DNA of 8,168 nt from an uncultured Lachnospiraceae bacterium. GTDB lineage: Bacteria; Bacillota; Clostridia; Lachnospirales; Lachnospiraceae. The translations under genes were made by a program, and so were the position numbers. The DNA lies in NCBI GenBank assembly GCA_905193085.1, contig CAJJNI010000107.1, positions 1 through 8,168 on the forward strand, read 5' to 3'. A model generated the notes under the pieces. That model was not told the DNA's origin. It was given only the letters and a program-made list of their open reading frames with translations, and made no database searches. Below are positions 1 through 6,310 of the stretch, piece by piece (the stretch's first letter is position 1; every line of letters starts with the position of its first letter).

Positions 1-358
1 CACTTTTAAATAATTCATTATTAAATGGAATAAAAAAAGAAGTTTTATCGAAATTAAAATATATCCTCTGAACACCACGATATAGTGGCAAATTGATTTT
101 ATCTCTAAGATAATTAGCAAGAACTTTTGAATATATAACTGCATTAGTCTGTTTTTTACTTATTTTAAAATTATACCCCGGTGAAAATATTATTCCCTCA
201 TCATTTTCAGAAAAATCAAACCCCTCTATATGATTTTGAAATATAATATCCGACATATCTTTATCAAACATTATATATCTTTCATATACACTAATTTTCA
301 ATGTCTTTAGAAGTCTTTCATCTAAAGTCCATTTTTTTGCTTTTTTAAATCTTTTCAT
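1..358 (-). CDS. Unrecognised protein, N-terminal 119 codons (3' end beyond window)
   Basis: An open frame runs without a stop from ATG at 358 to the window edge. The start is supported by an AAGGGGGA Shine-Dalgarno (about 364-371) six to seven bases upstream. The protein begins MKRFKKAKKWTLDERLLKTL, so the first nine residues are strongly basic. The rest is rich in Phe, Ile, Tyr, Lys and Asp, with no signal peptide or membrane segment. I do not recognise a family, and no catalytic motif is visible in this half. The gene lies 192 bases downstream of dnaJ on the same strand, with an inverted repeat between them, so it is probably a separate unit. Its codons favour A/T strongly (ATA, AGA, TTT, AAA), more than the chaperone genes, which could mean low expression or recent acquisition. 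That it is coding is fairly likely; its function is unknown. Confidence 0.7.
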   Translation of the reverse strand, partial: MKRFKKAKKWTLDERLLKTLKISVYERYIMFDKDMSDIIFQNHIEGFDFSENDEGIIFSPGYNFKISKKQTNAVIYSKVLANYLRDKINLPLYRGVQRIYFNFDKTSFFIPFNNELFKS

Positions 359-493
359 TAAAATCCCCCTTTTATTTTTTCATAATGTTTTTTATTTACA
401 GACAAAATGATGTTATTTTTGTACATTTTTCTGTATTTACTCATTTATAGTTATCAGCATAATACCCCTCGTAATTTTATTTTTCTTTATTTT

Positions 494-533
494 TGAAAAG
501 TGAATTTGTCATTAAAAACAAATTCACTTTTCA
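494..533 (-). terminator. 15-bp perfect inverted repeat after dnaJ, possible terminator
   Basis: TGAAAAGTGAATTTG (494-508) and its exact complement (519-533) flank a 10-base spacer, 17 bases past the dnaJ stop. The position fits the end of the heat-shock operon. The stem is AT-rich, and no uninterrupted T-run follows it on either strand; on the minus strand the following bases are AAAATAAAG. It is therefore not a textbook intrinsic terminator. It may end transcription weakly, protect the mRNA 3' end, or be a protein-binding dyad. Confidence 0.45.
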
Positions 534-550
534 ATTATATACACAATACC

Positions 551-1726
551 TTATTTATCAAACATCTCTTTCATCTTTTCGCCGACTTTTTCGCCAAAAC
601 CTTTTTTCTTCTCATGTTTTGTAGATTCGGCTGAGCGATTTAATGAATCACCTGTAGCTTCGTCAAACTTTCTTAAAAGCTCTTTCTGTTCTTCATTAAG
701 TTTGGTTGGAACCTGTACTATAAGAGTTACATAGTGGTCTCCTCTTACCTGATTGTTTCTAAGAGAAGGAACACCTTTTCCTTTAAGACGGACTCTTGTA
801 TCTGTCTGTGTTCCCGGCTTAACTTCATATATTACATCACCGTCAACAGTAGAAATTCTGACTTCACCACCTAAAGTTGCTACTGCAAATGAGATAGGTG
901 CATTTGAATAAATATTGTAATCCTGTCTTCTGAATATAGGATCACTTGATACAGAAACTTCTACTAATAAGTCTCCTCTTGGTCCTCCGTTAATGCCCGG
1001 CTCACCTTTATCACGAATTCTGATACTCTGTCCATTGTCAATTCCGGCAGGAATTGATACCTGTATTTTCTTTCTTCGCTGAATATAACCTGTACCATAA
1101 CAATCAGGACATTTTTCTTTTACAACTTTACCTGTACCGTTACAGTCAGGACATGCCTGAACATTTCTTACCATACCAAACAGTGACTGCTGTGTAAATA
1201 CAACCTGGCCTTTACCGCCACATTTAGTACATGTAACAGGACTTGTTCCCGGTTTTGCTCCTGTACCTTTACACTTTTCACATGTTTCTTTTAAATTCAG
1301 ATTAAGCTCTTTTTCACAGCCAAAGACTGCCTCTTTAAAAGTAATTCTTACTGATGTACGAACATTGGCACCTTTCATAGGACCATTATTGGACCTGCGG
1401 CGACCTCCACCGCCAAAAAAGTCTCCAAATATATCTCCAAATATATCTCCAAAATCTGCACCATTAAAGTCAAAGCCTCCGGCTCCGCCTGCTCCACCTT
1501 CAAATGCTGCATGACCGAACTGGTCATACTGTCTTCGCTTTTCAGCATCACTTAAAACGGCATATGCTTCTGAAGCTTCCTTAAATTTCTTCTCAGCCTC
1601 TGCATTTCCAGGATTCATATCCGGATGGTATTTTTTTGCAAGCTTTCTGTAAGCTTTTTTTATCGCAGCCTCATCAGCATTTTTTTCTACTCCTAAGACT
1701 TCATAATAATCTCTCTTGTCTGCCAT
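551..1726 (-). CDS. dnaJ: Chaperone protein DnaJ (Hsp40 co-chaperone)
   Basis: DnaJ delivers unfolded client proteins to DnaK in the cytosol and stimulates its ATPase. The 391-residue length is normal for a type I DnaJ. The J domain is at residues 5-70 with the essential HPD at 34-36. A Gly/Phe-rich linker follows (about 76-110) with FGDIFGDIFGDFFGGGG. Four CxxCxGxG zinc repeats have Cys pairs at 149/152, 166/169, 192/195 and 206/209, forming two zinc sites. The C-terminal client-binding domains follow, and the end is Lys-rich (KGFGEKVGEKMKEMFDK). The ATG at 1726 has GGAAGGG upstream and starts the conserved MADKRDYYEVLGV. It is the last gene of the hrcA-grpE-dnaK-dnaJ operon, 87 bases after dnaK, separated by an RNA hairpin that could adjust its level relative to dnaK. 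Confidence 0.98.
   Translation of the reverse strand: MADKRDYYEVLGVEKNADEAAIKKAYRKLAKKYHPDMNPGNAEAEKKFKEASEAYAVLSDAEKRRQYDQFGHAAFEGGAGGAGGFDFNGADFGDIFGDIFGDFFGGGGRRRSNNGPMKGANVRTSVRITFKEAVFGCEKELNLNLKETCEKCKGTGAKPGTSPVTCTKCGGKGQVVFTQQSLFGMVRNVQACPDCNGTGKVVKEKCPDCYGTGYIQRRKKIQVSIPAGIDNGQSIRIRDKGEPGINGGPRGDLLVEVSVSSDPIFRRQDYNIYSNAPISFAVATLGGEVRISTVDGDVIYEVKPGTQTDTRVRLKGKGVPSLRNNQVRGDHYVTLIVQVPTKLNEEQKELLRKFDEATGDSLNRSAESTKHEKKKGFGEKVGEKMKEMFDK
1422..1453. repeat. 12-bp tandem repeat inside dnaJ Gly/Phe region
   Basis: The unit TCTCCAAATATA is present about 2.7 times in direct tandem and in frame. On the minus strand it encodes repeats of Gly-Asp-Ile-Phe in the flexible linker of DnaJ. Copy changes would add or remove four residues without breaking the frame. 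Repetition in this linker is common in DnaJ proteins. Confidence 0.75.
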
Positions 1727-1752
1727 TGTAATATCCCTTCCTTACAACGATA

Positions 1753-1779
1753 GGGACACATTGAAAGTCAACGCGCCCC
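1753..1779 (-). promoter_or_regulatory. Intercistronic RNA hairpin between dnaK and dnaJ
   Basis: The minus-strand transcript can fold an 11-bp stem, GGGGCGCGTTG with CAATGTGTCCC, closed by a five-base loop (ACTTT). Three of the eleven pairs are G-U, so the stem forms only in the RNA sense of the operon, not in the opposite strand. It ends 26 bases before the dnaJ ATG. No T-run follows, so it is unlikely to be a simple terminator. Plausible roles are protecting the dnaK mRNA 3' end, a processing site, or control of dnaJ translation. The TCCCT at its 3' base is complementary to AGGGA in the dnaJ Shine-Dalgarno. Confidence 0.6.
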
Positions 1780-1813
1780 TTTCTGCTGCAAAACAGTTTT
1801 TATTTCTTTTTAA

Positions 1814-3688
1814 TTACACTTCCTTAAAATCACCATCTACAATATCATCATCTGGCTGAGTGTAAGCTCCACCCATGTCAGGACCTGCACCTGCTCCCAT
1901 ATCAGGACCGGCAGCTCCTGCAGCCTGTGACTGCTCATAAACTTTTGCAAATAATTTCTGTGCACTTTCCATAAGTTTTTCTTTTGCAGATTTGATTTCA
2001 TCAATCTGAGTATCTGTCATTTCTTCTGGATTAGAGTTAGCAAGCAAATCTTTTAATACCTGAATATCTGCTTCTACTGCTGATTTATCGTTAGGGTCTA
2101 ATTTATCTCCAACTTCTTCCATTGCTTTTTCTGTCTGGAATACCATAGAATCAGCATCATTTCTTGTATCAATAGCATCTTTTCTCTTCTTATCCTGAGC
2201 TTCATATTCAGCGGCTTCTCTTACTGCCTTATCGATATCTTCATCAGACATATTTGAACCAGCTGTAATTGTGATGTGCTGTTCTTTTCCTGTTCCTAAA
2301 TCTTTTGCAGATACATTAACGATACCGTTTGCATCAATATCAAATGTAACTTCAATCTGAGGAACACCTCTTCTTGCTGGTGGGATTCCATCAAGACGGA
2401 ACTGACCGAGTGATTTATTATCTCTTGCAAATTGTCTTTCACCCTGTACTACATTTATGTCAACTGCTGTCTGATTATCTGCTGCTGTTGAGAAAATCTG
2501 GCTCTTCTTTGTAGGAATTGTTGTATTTCTCTCAATAAGTCTTGTTGCAACACCACCCATTGTTTCAATTGAAAGTGAAAGAGGTGTAACATCAAGAAGA
2601 AGAATTTCACCGGCACCTGCATCTCCTGCAAGTTTACCACCCTGAATTGAAGCACCAAGTGCTACACATTCATCAGGATTTAAGTTCTTGCTTGGCTCTT
2701 TGCCTGTGAGCTGTTTTACTTTATCCTGTACTGCAGGTATACGTGTTGAACCACCAACTAATAATACCTGGCCTAACTCTGATGCAGATAAACCTGCATC
2801 TCTTAAAGCGTTCTGTACAGGTGTAGCTGTTCTTTCTACTAAATCATGTGTAAGTTCATCAAATTTAGCTCTTGTTAAGTTCATATCAAAATGTTTTGGT
2901 CCTTCGCTTGTTGCTGTAATAAATGGAAGGTTGATATTTGTTGTTGTTGCTGATGATAATTCTTTCTTAGCTTTCTCTGCTGCTTCTTTAAGTCTCTGAA
3001 GTGCCATGTTATCGTTTGACAAATCAACACCTTCAGTTCTCTTAAATTCTGATAACATGTAATCTGTTATTCTCTGGTCGAAATCATCACCACCAAGTTT
3101 GTTATCACCACTTGTTGCAAGAACCTCAATTACACCGTCACCAATTTCAATGATTGATACATCGAATGTACCACCACCGAGGTCATAAACCATGATTTTC
3201 TGTTCTTTTCCATTATCAAGACCATATGCCAAAGCTGCTGCTGTAGGCTCATTGATAATTCTCTTTACATCAAGACCTGCAATTTTACCTGCATCTTTTG
3301 TTGCCTGTCTCTGTGCATCATTAAAATATGCAGGAACTGTAATAACTGCTTCTGTAACTTTTTCTCCTAAATAGCTTTCTGCATCAGCTTTTAATTTCTG
3401 AAGAATCATAGCTGAAATTTCCTGTGGAGAATATTTTTTGTCATCAATTGTTACTCTGTATTCTGTACCCATGTGTCTCTTTATTGAAGAGATTGTCTTG
3501 TCAGCATTTGTTACTGCCTGTCTTTTTGCAGGTTCACCGATAAGTCTTTCACCTGTCTTTGAAAATGCTACAACAGATGGTGTTGTACGAACACCTTCAG
3601 CATTTGCTATAACTACCGGCTGGCCACCTTCCATAACGGCTACACATGAATTTGTTGTACCTAAGTCAATACCTATAATCTTACTCAT
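1814..3688 (-). CDS. dnaK: Chaperone protein DnaK (Hsp70)
   Basis: DnaK is the ATP-dependent Hsp70 that binds extended hydrophobic peptides in the cytosol with DnaJ and GrpE. The 624-residue length fits Gram-positive DnaKs. The ATPase domain (1 to about 360) shows phosphate loop 1 IDLGTTNS (7-14), INEPTAAALAYG (145-156), phosphate loop 2 DLGGGTFDVS (169-178) and the adenosine motif LLVGGSTRIPAV (309-320). The hydrophobic linker ILLLD is at 362-366, followed by DVTPLSLS, the beta substrate domain (to about 500), the helical lid, and a Gly-rich tail carrying GPDMG twice and ending in acidic DDDIVDGDFKEV. The segment after residue 75 is short, as in Gram-positive members. The ATG at 3688 follows AGGAGG with good spacing. 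It is third in the operon, 48 bases after grpE. Confidence 0.99.
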   Translation of the reverse strand: MSKIIGIDLGTTNSCVAVMEGGQPVVIANAEGVRTTPSVVAFSKTGERLIGEPAKRQAVTNADKTISSIKRHMGTEYRVTIDDKKYSPQEISAMILQKLKADAESYLGEKVTEAVITVPAYFNDAQRQATKDAGKIAGLDVKRIINEPTAAALAYGLDNGKEQKIMVYDLGGGTFDVSIIEIGDGVIEVLATSGDNKLGGDDFDQRITDYMLSEFKRTEGVDLSNDNMALQRLKEAAEKAKKELSSATTTNINLPFITATSEGPKHFDMNLTRAKFDELTHDLVERTATPVQNALRDAGLSASELGQVLLVGGSTRIPAVQDKVKQLTGKEPSKNLNPDECVALGASIQGGKLAGDAGAGEILLLDVTPLSLSIETMGGVATRLIERNTTIPTKKSQIFSTAADNQTAVDINVVQGERQFARDNKSLGQFRLDGIPPARRGVPQIEVTFDIDANGIVNVSAKDLGTGKEQHITITAGSNMSDEDIDKAVREAAEYEAQDKKRKDAIDTRNDADSMVFQTEKAMEEVGDKLDPNDKSAVEADIQVLKDLLANSNPEEMTDTQIDEIKSAKEKLMESAQKLFAKVYEQSQAAGAAGPDMGAGAGPDMGGAYTQPDDDIVDGDFKEV

Positions 3689-3710
3689 AATAATTCCTCC
3701 TAATAAATAA

Positions 3711-3726
3711 ACAAATATAAATTTGT
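3711..3726. other. Small inverted repeat between grpE and dnaK
   Basis: ACAAAT (3711-3716) and ATTTGT (3721-3726) form a 6-bp stem with a four-base loop in the 48-base gap before dnaK, upstream of its AGGAGG. It is AT-only apart from one pair and could arise by chance. It may mark mRNA processing, but I see no convincing internal promoter here. Confidence 0.25.
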
Positions 3727-3736
3727 ATAATACTTT

Positions 3737-4369
3737 TTAATTGGCAACCTTAACCATACTGTGTCGTATAACAGTATCTTTGTACATATATCCTTTCTGA
3801 AACTCTTCAGTAACGATATTTTCATCAAGATTTTCATCTTCTATATGCATTACTGCATTATGAAAATCCGGGTTAAACTGTTGTCCTTCTGCTTCTATTT
3901 CTTTAACTCCAAGCTCATCAAATAATGTCATAACCTGCTTAAACACTTTATCCATTCCATCTACGAACGGGTCTTCTGCTTTCTGCTCTTCTGTGACATC
4001 TTTAAATGCTCTCTCAAAGTTATCAACTACAGGAAGAAGCTTTTCAATAACACCTCTTGCTCCATTTTCGTACATTCCGGCTTTCTCTCTTTCAGTTCTC
4101 TTTCTGAAATTATCAAATTCAGCCATTGTACGCTTAAGACGGTCTGTCAGTTCTTCTATCTGCTGTGTTTTCTTATCTTTTTTATCTTTCTTCTTACCAA
4201 ACAGCCCTTTTTTCTCCTGACTTTCTTCTCCGTCTTCATTGTCTGTATCTGCATCTTCTTCAGTATCAACTTCAGATTCTGCTGTTTCTTCAAGTTCCTT
4301 ATCTTCTACTTCAGTAGTATCTGAATCTTTTTCTAATTCTTCATCTAAAATCTTATCTTCTTTTTCCAT
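3737..4369 (-). CDS. grpE: GrpE, nucleotide exchange factor of DnaK
   Basis: GrpE acts as a dimer that releases ADP from DnaK, resetting the Hsp70 cycle and acting as a thermosensor. The 210 residues comprise a very acidic N-terminal tail (1 to about 50), a Lys-rich patch (GKKKDKKDKK, 58-67), a long dimerising coiled coil (about 68-150) with TMAEFDNFRKRTEREK, and the C-terminal beta domain containing the family signature around GYMYKDTVIRHSMVKV (193-208). The ATG at 4369 has AAAGGTGG (4377-4384) upstream. It lies 21 bases after hrcA, so the two are co-transcribed and controlled by CIRCE. The acidic-then-basic tail is low complexity and probably disordered; such tails vary freely among GrpE proteins. 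Confidence 0.97.
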   Translation of the reverse strand: MEKEDKILDEELEKDSDTTEVEDKELEETAESEVDTEEDADTDNEDGEESQEKKGLFGKKKDKKDKKTQQIEELTDRLKRTMAEFDNFRKRTEREKAGMYENGARGVIEKLLPVVDNFERAFKDVTEEQKAEDPFVDGMDKVFKQVMTLFDELGVKEIEAEGQQFNPDFHNAVMHIEDENLDENIVTEEFQKGYMYKDTVIRHSMVKVAN

Positions 4370-4390
4370 TTTCCTGCCACCTTTCCCTTC

Positions 4391-5419
4391 CTATGTCTTC
4401 TTATAAATCAAATCTAACTGTTTCATAAGTGTATGGAGTGTATTCACTACTTTCTCATAATCCATACGCTTAGGACCTATAATTCCAATTGTACCCTGCA
4501 ATCCTTCTTCCAACTCATATGTGGCTGTTACTACACTGCAGTCTTTCATATTCTGCACTGGAGTTTCATCTCCAATGTATACCTGTATGTCGCCACTTTC
4601 TGAATTATCATCATGAGTTAAAAGAGTTGTAAGCTGCTTCTTTTCCTCTAATGCATTTATAAGTTCGCTGGCTCTTTCGCTGTCACTTAATTCAGGATAT
4701 TTGAAAATATTTGTTGCACCGCTTGTATATATTTCCATATCATCAAGTTCCTGCAGCACCTCTGCCAGTGAATCAAGCACATCAGATACTATTCCAACAT
4801 GAACTCCTGCCTGTTCTTTTAATTTTGTCATAAGACCAAGATTTATATTCTCAAGTGCAATACCGTTCAAGGTTGAATTGAGCATTATATTTAATCTTAA
4901 GAGGCTTTCATTGTCAAGAGTTTCATCAACTGCAATCATTTTATTCTTTACTATATCGCCTTCTAAAACTATAACCGCTACAATTTTGTTATCCGACATC
5001 TGTGAAAGCTGTATAAATTTAATTTTATTTCTTCCAATCTGAGGTGTGGAAACCATCGTAGCATAATTAGTATTGGCTGCTAATATTTTAGCAAGCTGTT
5101 TAAGCAGTAATTCTGTTCTGTCGACTCTTTCAATCATCAATTCCTTGAATTCAGTCATCTCATCATTCTGCTTTTCCATAAGACGATTTACATAAAACCG
5201 ATACCCTTTGTCTGTAGGTATTCGTCCTGAAGAAGTATGGGGCTGAACTATATATCCCATTTCCTCCAAATCAGACATCTCATTACGAATTGTTGCAGAA
5301 CTTACATTCAATGCTTCATCTTTTGAAATTGTTCTTGAACCGACAGGTTCACCTGATTCAAAATAATTCTGAATGATTGCTTCAAGAATCTTTGTCTTTC
5401 TCTCATCCAATTCCTGCAT
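4391..5419 (-). CDS. hrcA: Heat-inducible transcription repressor HrcA
   Basis: HrcA binds the CIRCE operator and represses the class I heat-shock operon. In known systems GroEL/ES helps it fold, so its repression falls when chaperones are busy with heat-damaged protein. The 342 residues match the family length. The N-terminal winged helix (about 1-80) contains the recognition region SSATIRNEMSDLEEMGYI (40-57) and the wing TSSGRIPTDKGYRFYV (62-77), both characteristic. The rest is the dimerisation and GAF-like domain. The ATG at 5419 follows AAAGGAGGG with proper spacing. It is the first gene of the operon, and a CIRCE element sits 46-72 bases upstream of its start codon, so it should repress itself. 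Confidence 0.98.
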   Translation of the reverse strand: MQELDERKTKILEAIIQNYFESGEPVGSRTISKDEALNVSSATIRNEMSDLEEMGYIVQPHTSSGRIPTDKGYRFYVNRLMEKQNDEMTEFKELMIERVDRTELLLKQLAKILAANTNYATMVSTPQIGRNKIKFIQLSQMSDNKIVAVIVLEGDIVKNKMIAVDETLDNESLLRLNIMLNSTLNGIALENINLGLMTKLKEQAGVHVGIVSDVLDSLAEVLQELDDMEIYTSGATNIFKYPELSDSERASELINALEEKKQLTTLLTHDDNSESGDIQVYIGDETPVQNMKDCSVVTATYELEEGLQGTIGIIGPKRMDYEKVVNTLHTLMKQLDLIYKKT

Positions 5420-5464
5420 CCAATCCCTCCTTTTATAAAATGTCTTAGATGTTTTTTTGATTTG

Positions 5465-5491
5465 TTAGCACTCGTTAAAGTAGAGTGCTAA
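5465..5491. promoter_or_regulatory. CIRCE operator (HrcA binding site)
   Basis: TTAGCACTC (5465-5473), nine bases, then GAGTGCTAA (5483-5491) is a perfect match to the CIRCE consensus. The dyad extends two further bases on each side (TG/CA). It lies just downstream of the predicted start of transcription, inside the hrcA 5' untranslated region, where HrcA would block RNA polymerase. Confidence 0.98.
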
Positions 5492-5505
5492 CATTTCATG
5501 TATTC

Positions 5506-5534
5506 ACAATAGCACTTGTGTTTTAATTTGTCAA
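5506..5534 (-). promoter_or_regulatory. SigA-type promoter of the hrcA-grpE-dnaK-dnaJ operon
   Basis: On the minus strand a perfect -35 TTGACA (5529-5534) is followed, after 17 bases, by -10 TATTGT (5506-5511, 4 of 6). Transcription would start near 5499, placing CIRCE at about +9 to +35. A small dyad, CACAA-N6-TTGTG (5505-5520), covers the -10 box. Confidence 0.8.
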
Positions 5535-5567
5535 CACTTAATTTTCAACTTTTAAATTTTTTTCTTT

Positions 5568-5633
5568 CAAATTAATATTAAACTGTCATTTCCACTAAAA
5601 AAAGTGTATAATATATCAGGTAATATTAATTTG
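5568..5633. promoter_or_regulatory. 13-bp inverted repeat enclosing the flavin reductase promoter
   Basis: CAAATTAATATTA (5568-5580) and its exact complement (5621-5633) bracket the -35 and -10 boxes. Nested inside are short complementary pairs, CTG/CAG (5583-5585/5617-5619) and CACT/AGTG (5593-5596/5603-5606). Each arm contains the self-complementary TAATATTA. The arms are centred 53 bases apart, about five helical turns. This could be a pair of operator sites, but AT-rich DNA makes such matches easier by chance. Confidence 0.45.
5583..5612 (+). promoter_or_regulatory. Probable promoter of the flavin reductase gene
   Basis: A perfect -10 TATAAT (5607-5612) has CTGTCA (5583-5588, 4 of 6 to TTGACA) 18 bases upstream. 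Transcription would start near 5619, giving a 5' untranslated region of roughly 65 bases. Confidence 0.6.
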
Positions 5634-5669
5634 GTTGTTTATTTTTTAGCACCAATAATAAAATTATAT

Positions 5670-5674
5670 GGAGG
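5670..5674 (+). promoter_or_regulatory. Ribosome binding site that decides the flavin reductase start
   Basis: GGAGG lies eight bases before the ATG at 5683. An earlier in-frame ATG at 5668 overlaps this GGAGG and has no ribosome binding site of its own, so the later ATG is preferred. Confidence 0.85.
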
Positions 5675-5682
5675 AAAATAAT

Positions 5683-6213
5683 ATGCATAAGTTTCAACCA
5701 ATGGATTTAAAATATTTTCAGGATAATCCTTTTAAATTAATAGGAAAAGACTGGATGTTAATTTCTGCCGAAAAAGATAACAATGTAAACACAATGACAG
5801 CTTCATGGGGCGGTGTTGGTGTTATGTGGGGGAAAAATGTAGCCTACATAGTTATAAGGGACAGCCGCTACACAAAAGAATTTATTGACGGTTCAGATAC
5901 TTTTTCTTTAAGCTTCTTTGATTCTGATGATGTCAAAATAAGAGAATCTTTAAGTTACTTAGGTTCTGTTTCAGGTAGAAATGAAAATAAAATAAAAAAT
6001 GCCAACATGAAAGTAAATTTTTATGTTGATGATGAAAAATGTGAGACACCATTTATAGATGAAGCAAGAATGGTTCTTGTCTGTAAGAAAATGTTTGCAC
6101 AGAAATTAACAAAAGACAGTTTTATTAATCCTGACATTGATGAAAAATGGTATAAAGATGGCGACTACCATACTTTATATATAGGAGAAATCCAGCATAT
6201 GCTTGCAAGATAA
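5683..6213 (+). CDS. Flavin reductase-like FMN-binding protein
   Basis: This is a 176-residue single-domain protein of the flavin reductase-like split-barrel family, which binds FMN and usually reduces flavin or a small substrate with NAD(P)H. The key visible part is the FMN-phosphate loop around VNTMTASWGGVGVMWG (35-50), followed by YIVIRDSRYTKEFI (55-68) and FSLSFFD (74-80), with the closing strand YHTLYIGEIQHML near the C terminus. It has no signal peptide or membrane segment, so it is cytosolic. In anaerobes such proteins are often of unknown physiological role; the electron donor and substrate cannot be read from sequence. It is transcribed alone, divergent from hrcA and convergent with mgtE, with its own promoter and terminator. 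The family assignment is firm; the reaction is inferred. Confidence 0.88.
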   Translation: MHKFQPMDLKYFQDNPFKLIGKDWMLISAEKDNNVNTMTASWGGVGVMWGKNVAYIVIRDSRYTKEFIDGSDTFSLSFFDSDDVKIRESLSYLGSVSGRNENKIKNANMKVNFYVDDEKCETPFIDEARMVLVCKKMFAQKLTKDSFINPDIDEKWYKDGDYHTLYIGEIQHMLAR

Positions 6214-6247
6214 TCCTGTAATTTATAAAAACAAATTCTGTAATTAC

Positions 6248-6293
6248 AAAAAAGCTGTACTCTAAAGTTTTTACTTTAAGGTACAGCTTTTTT
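6248..6293. terminator. Bidirectional intrinsic terminator between flavin reductase gene and mgtE
   Basis: AAAAAAGCTGTAC (6248-6260) pairs perfectly with GTACAGCTTTTTT (6281-6293), and the stem continues inside with TAAAG/CTTTA around a short loop. It lies 34 bases after the plus-strand stop (6213) and 17 bases after the mgtE stop on the minus strand. The A-run and T-run give a U-tail in both directions, so it can end both convergent transcripts. Confidence 0.92.
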
Positions 6294-6310
6294 AATGATA
6301 TATATTATAT

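Noticed and set aside
371..450. Promoter for the partial gene at the left edge
   Set aside because: TTGTCT and CATTAT occur on the minus strand but only 12 bases apart, and TATAAA has no acceptable -35; no pair has proper spacing.
2455..3710. Several open frames of 60-103 codons inside dnaK, in other frames
   Set aside because: They overlap the whole of an unmistakable dnaK and lack ribosome binding sites and recognisable motifs; they are shadows of its codon bias. The same holds for short antisense frames in grpE and mgtE.
5646..5652. TTAGCAC near the flavin reductase start as a second CIRCE half-site
   Set aside because: The complementary GAGTGCTAA half at the required nine-base distance is absent, so HrcA binding is not supported.
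5668..5682. Earlier start of the flavin reductase at ATG 5668
   Set aside because: That ATG overlaps the GGAGG serving the ATG at 5683 and has no site of its own upstream.
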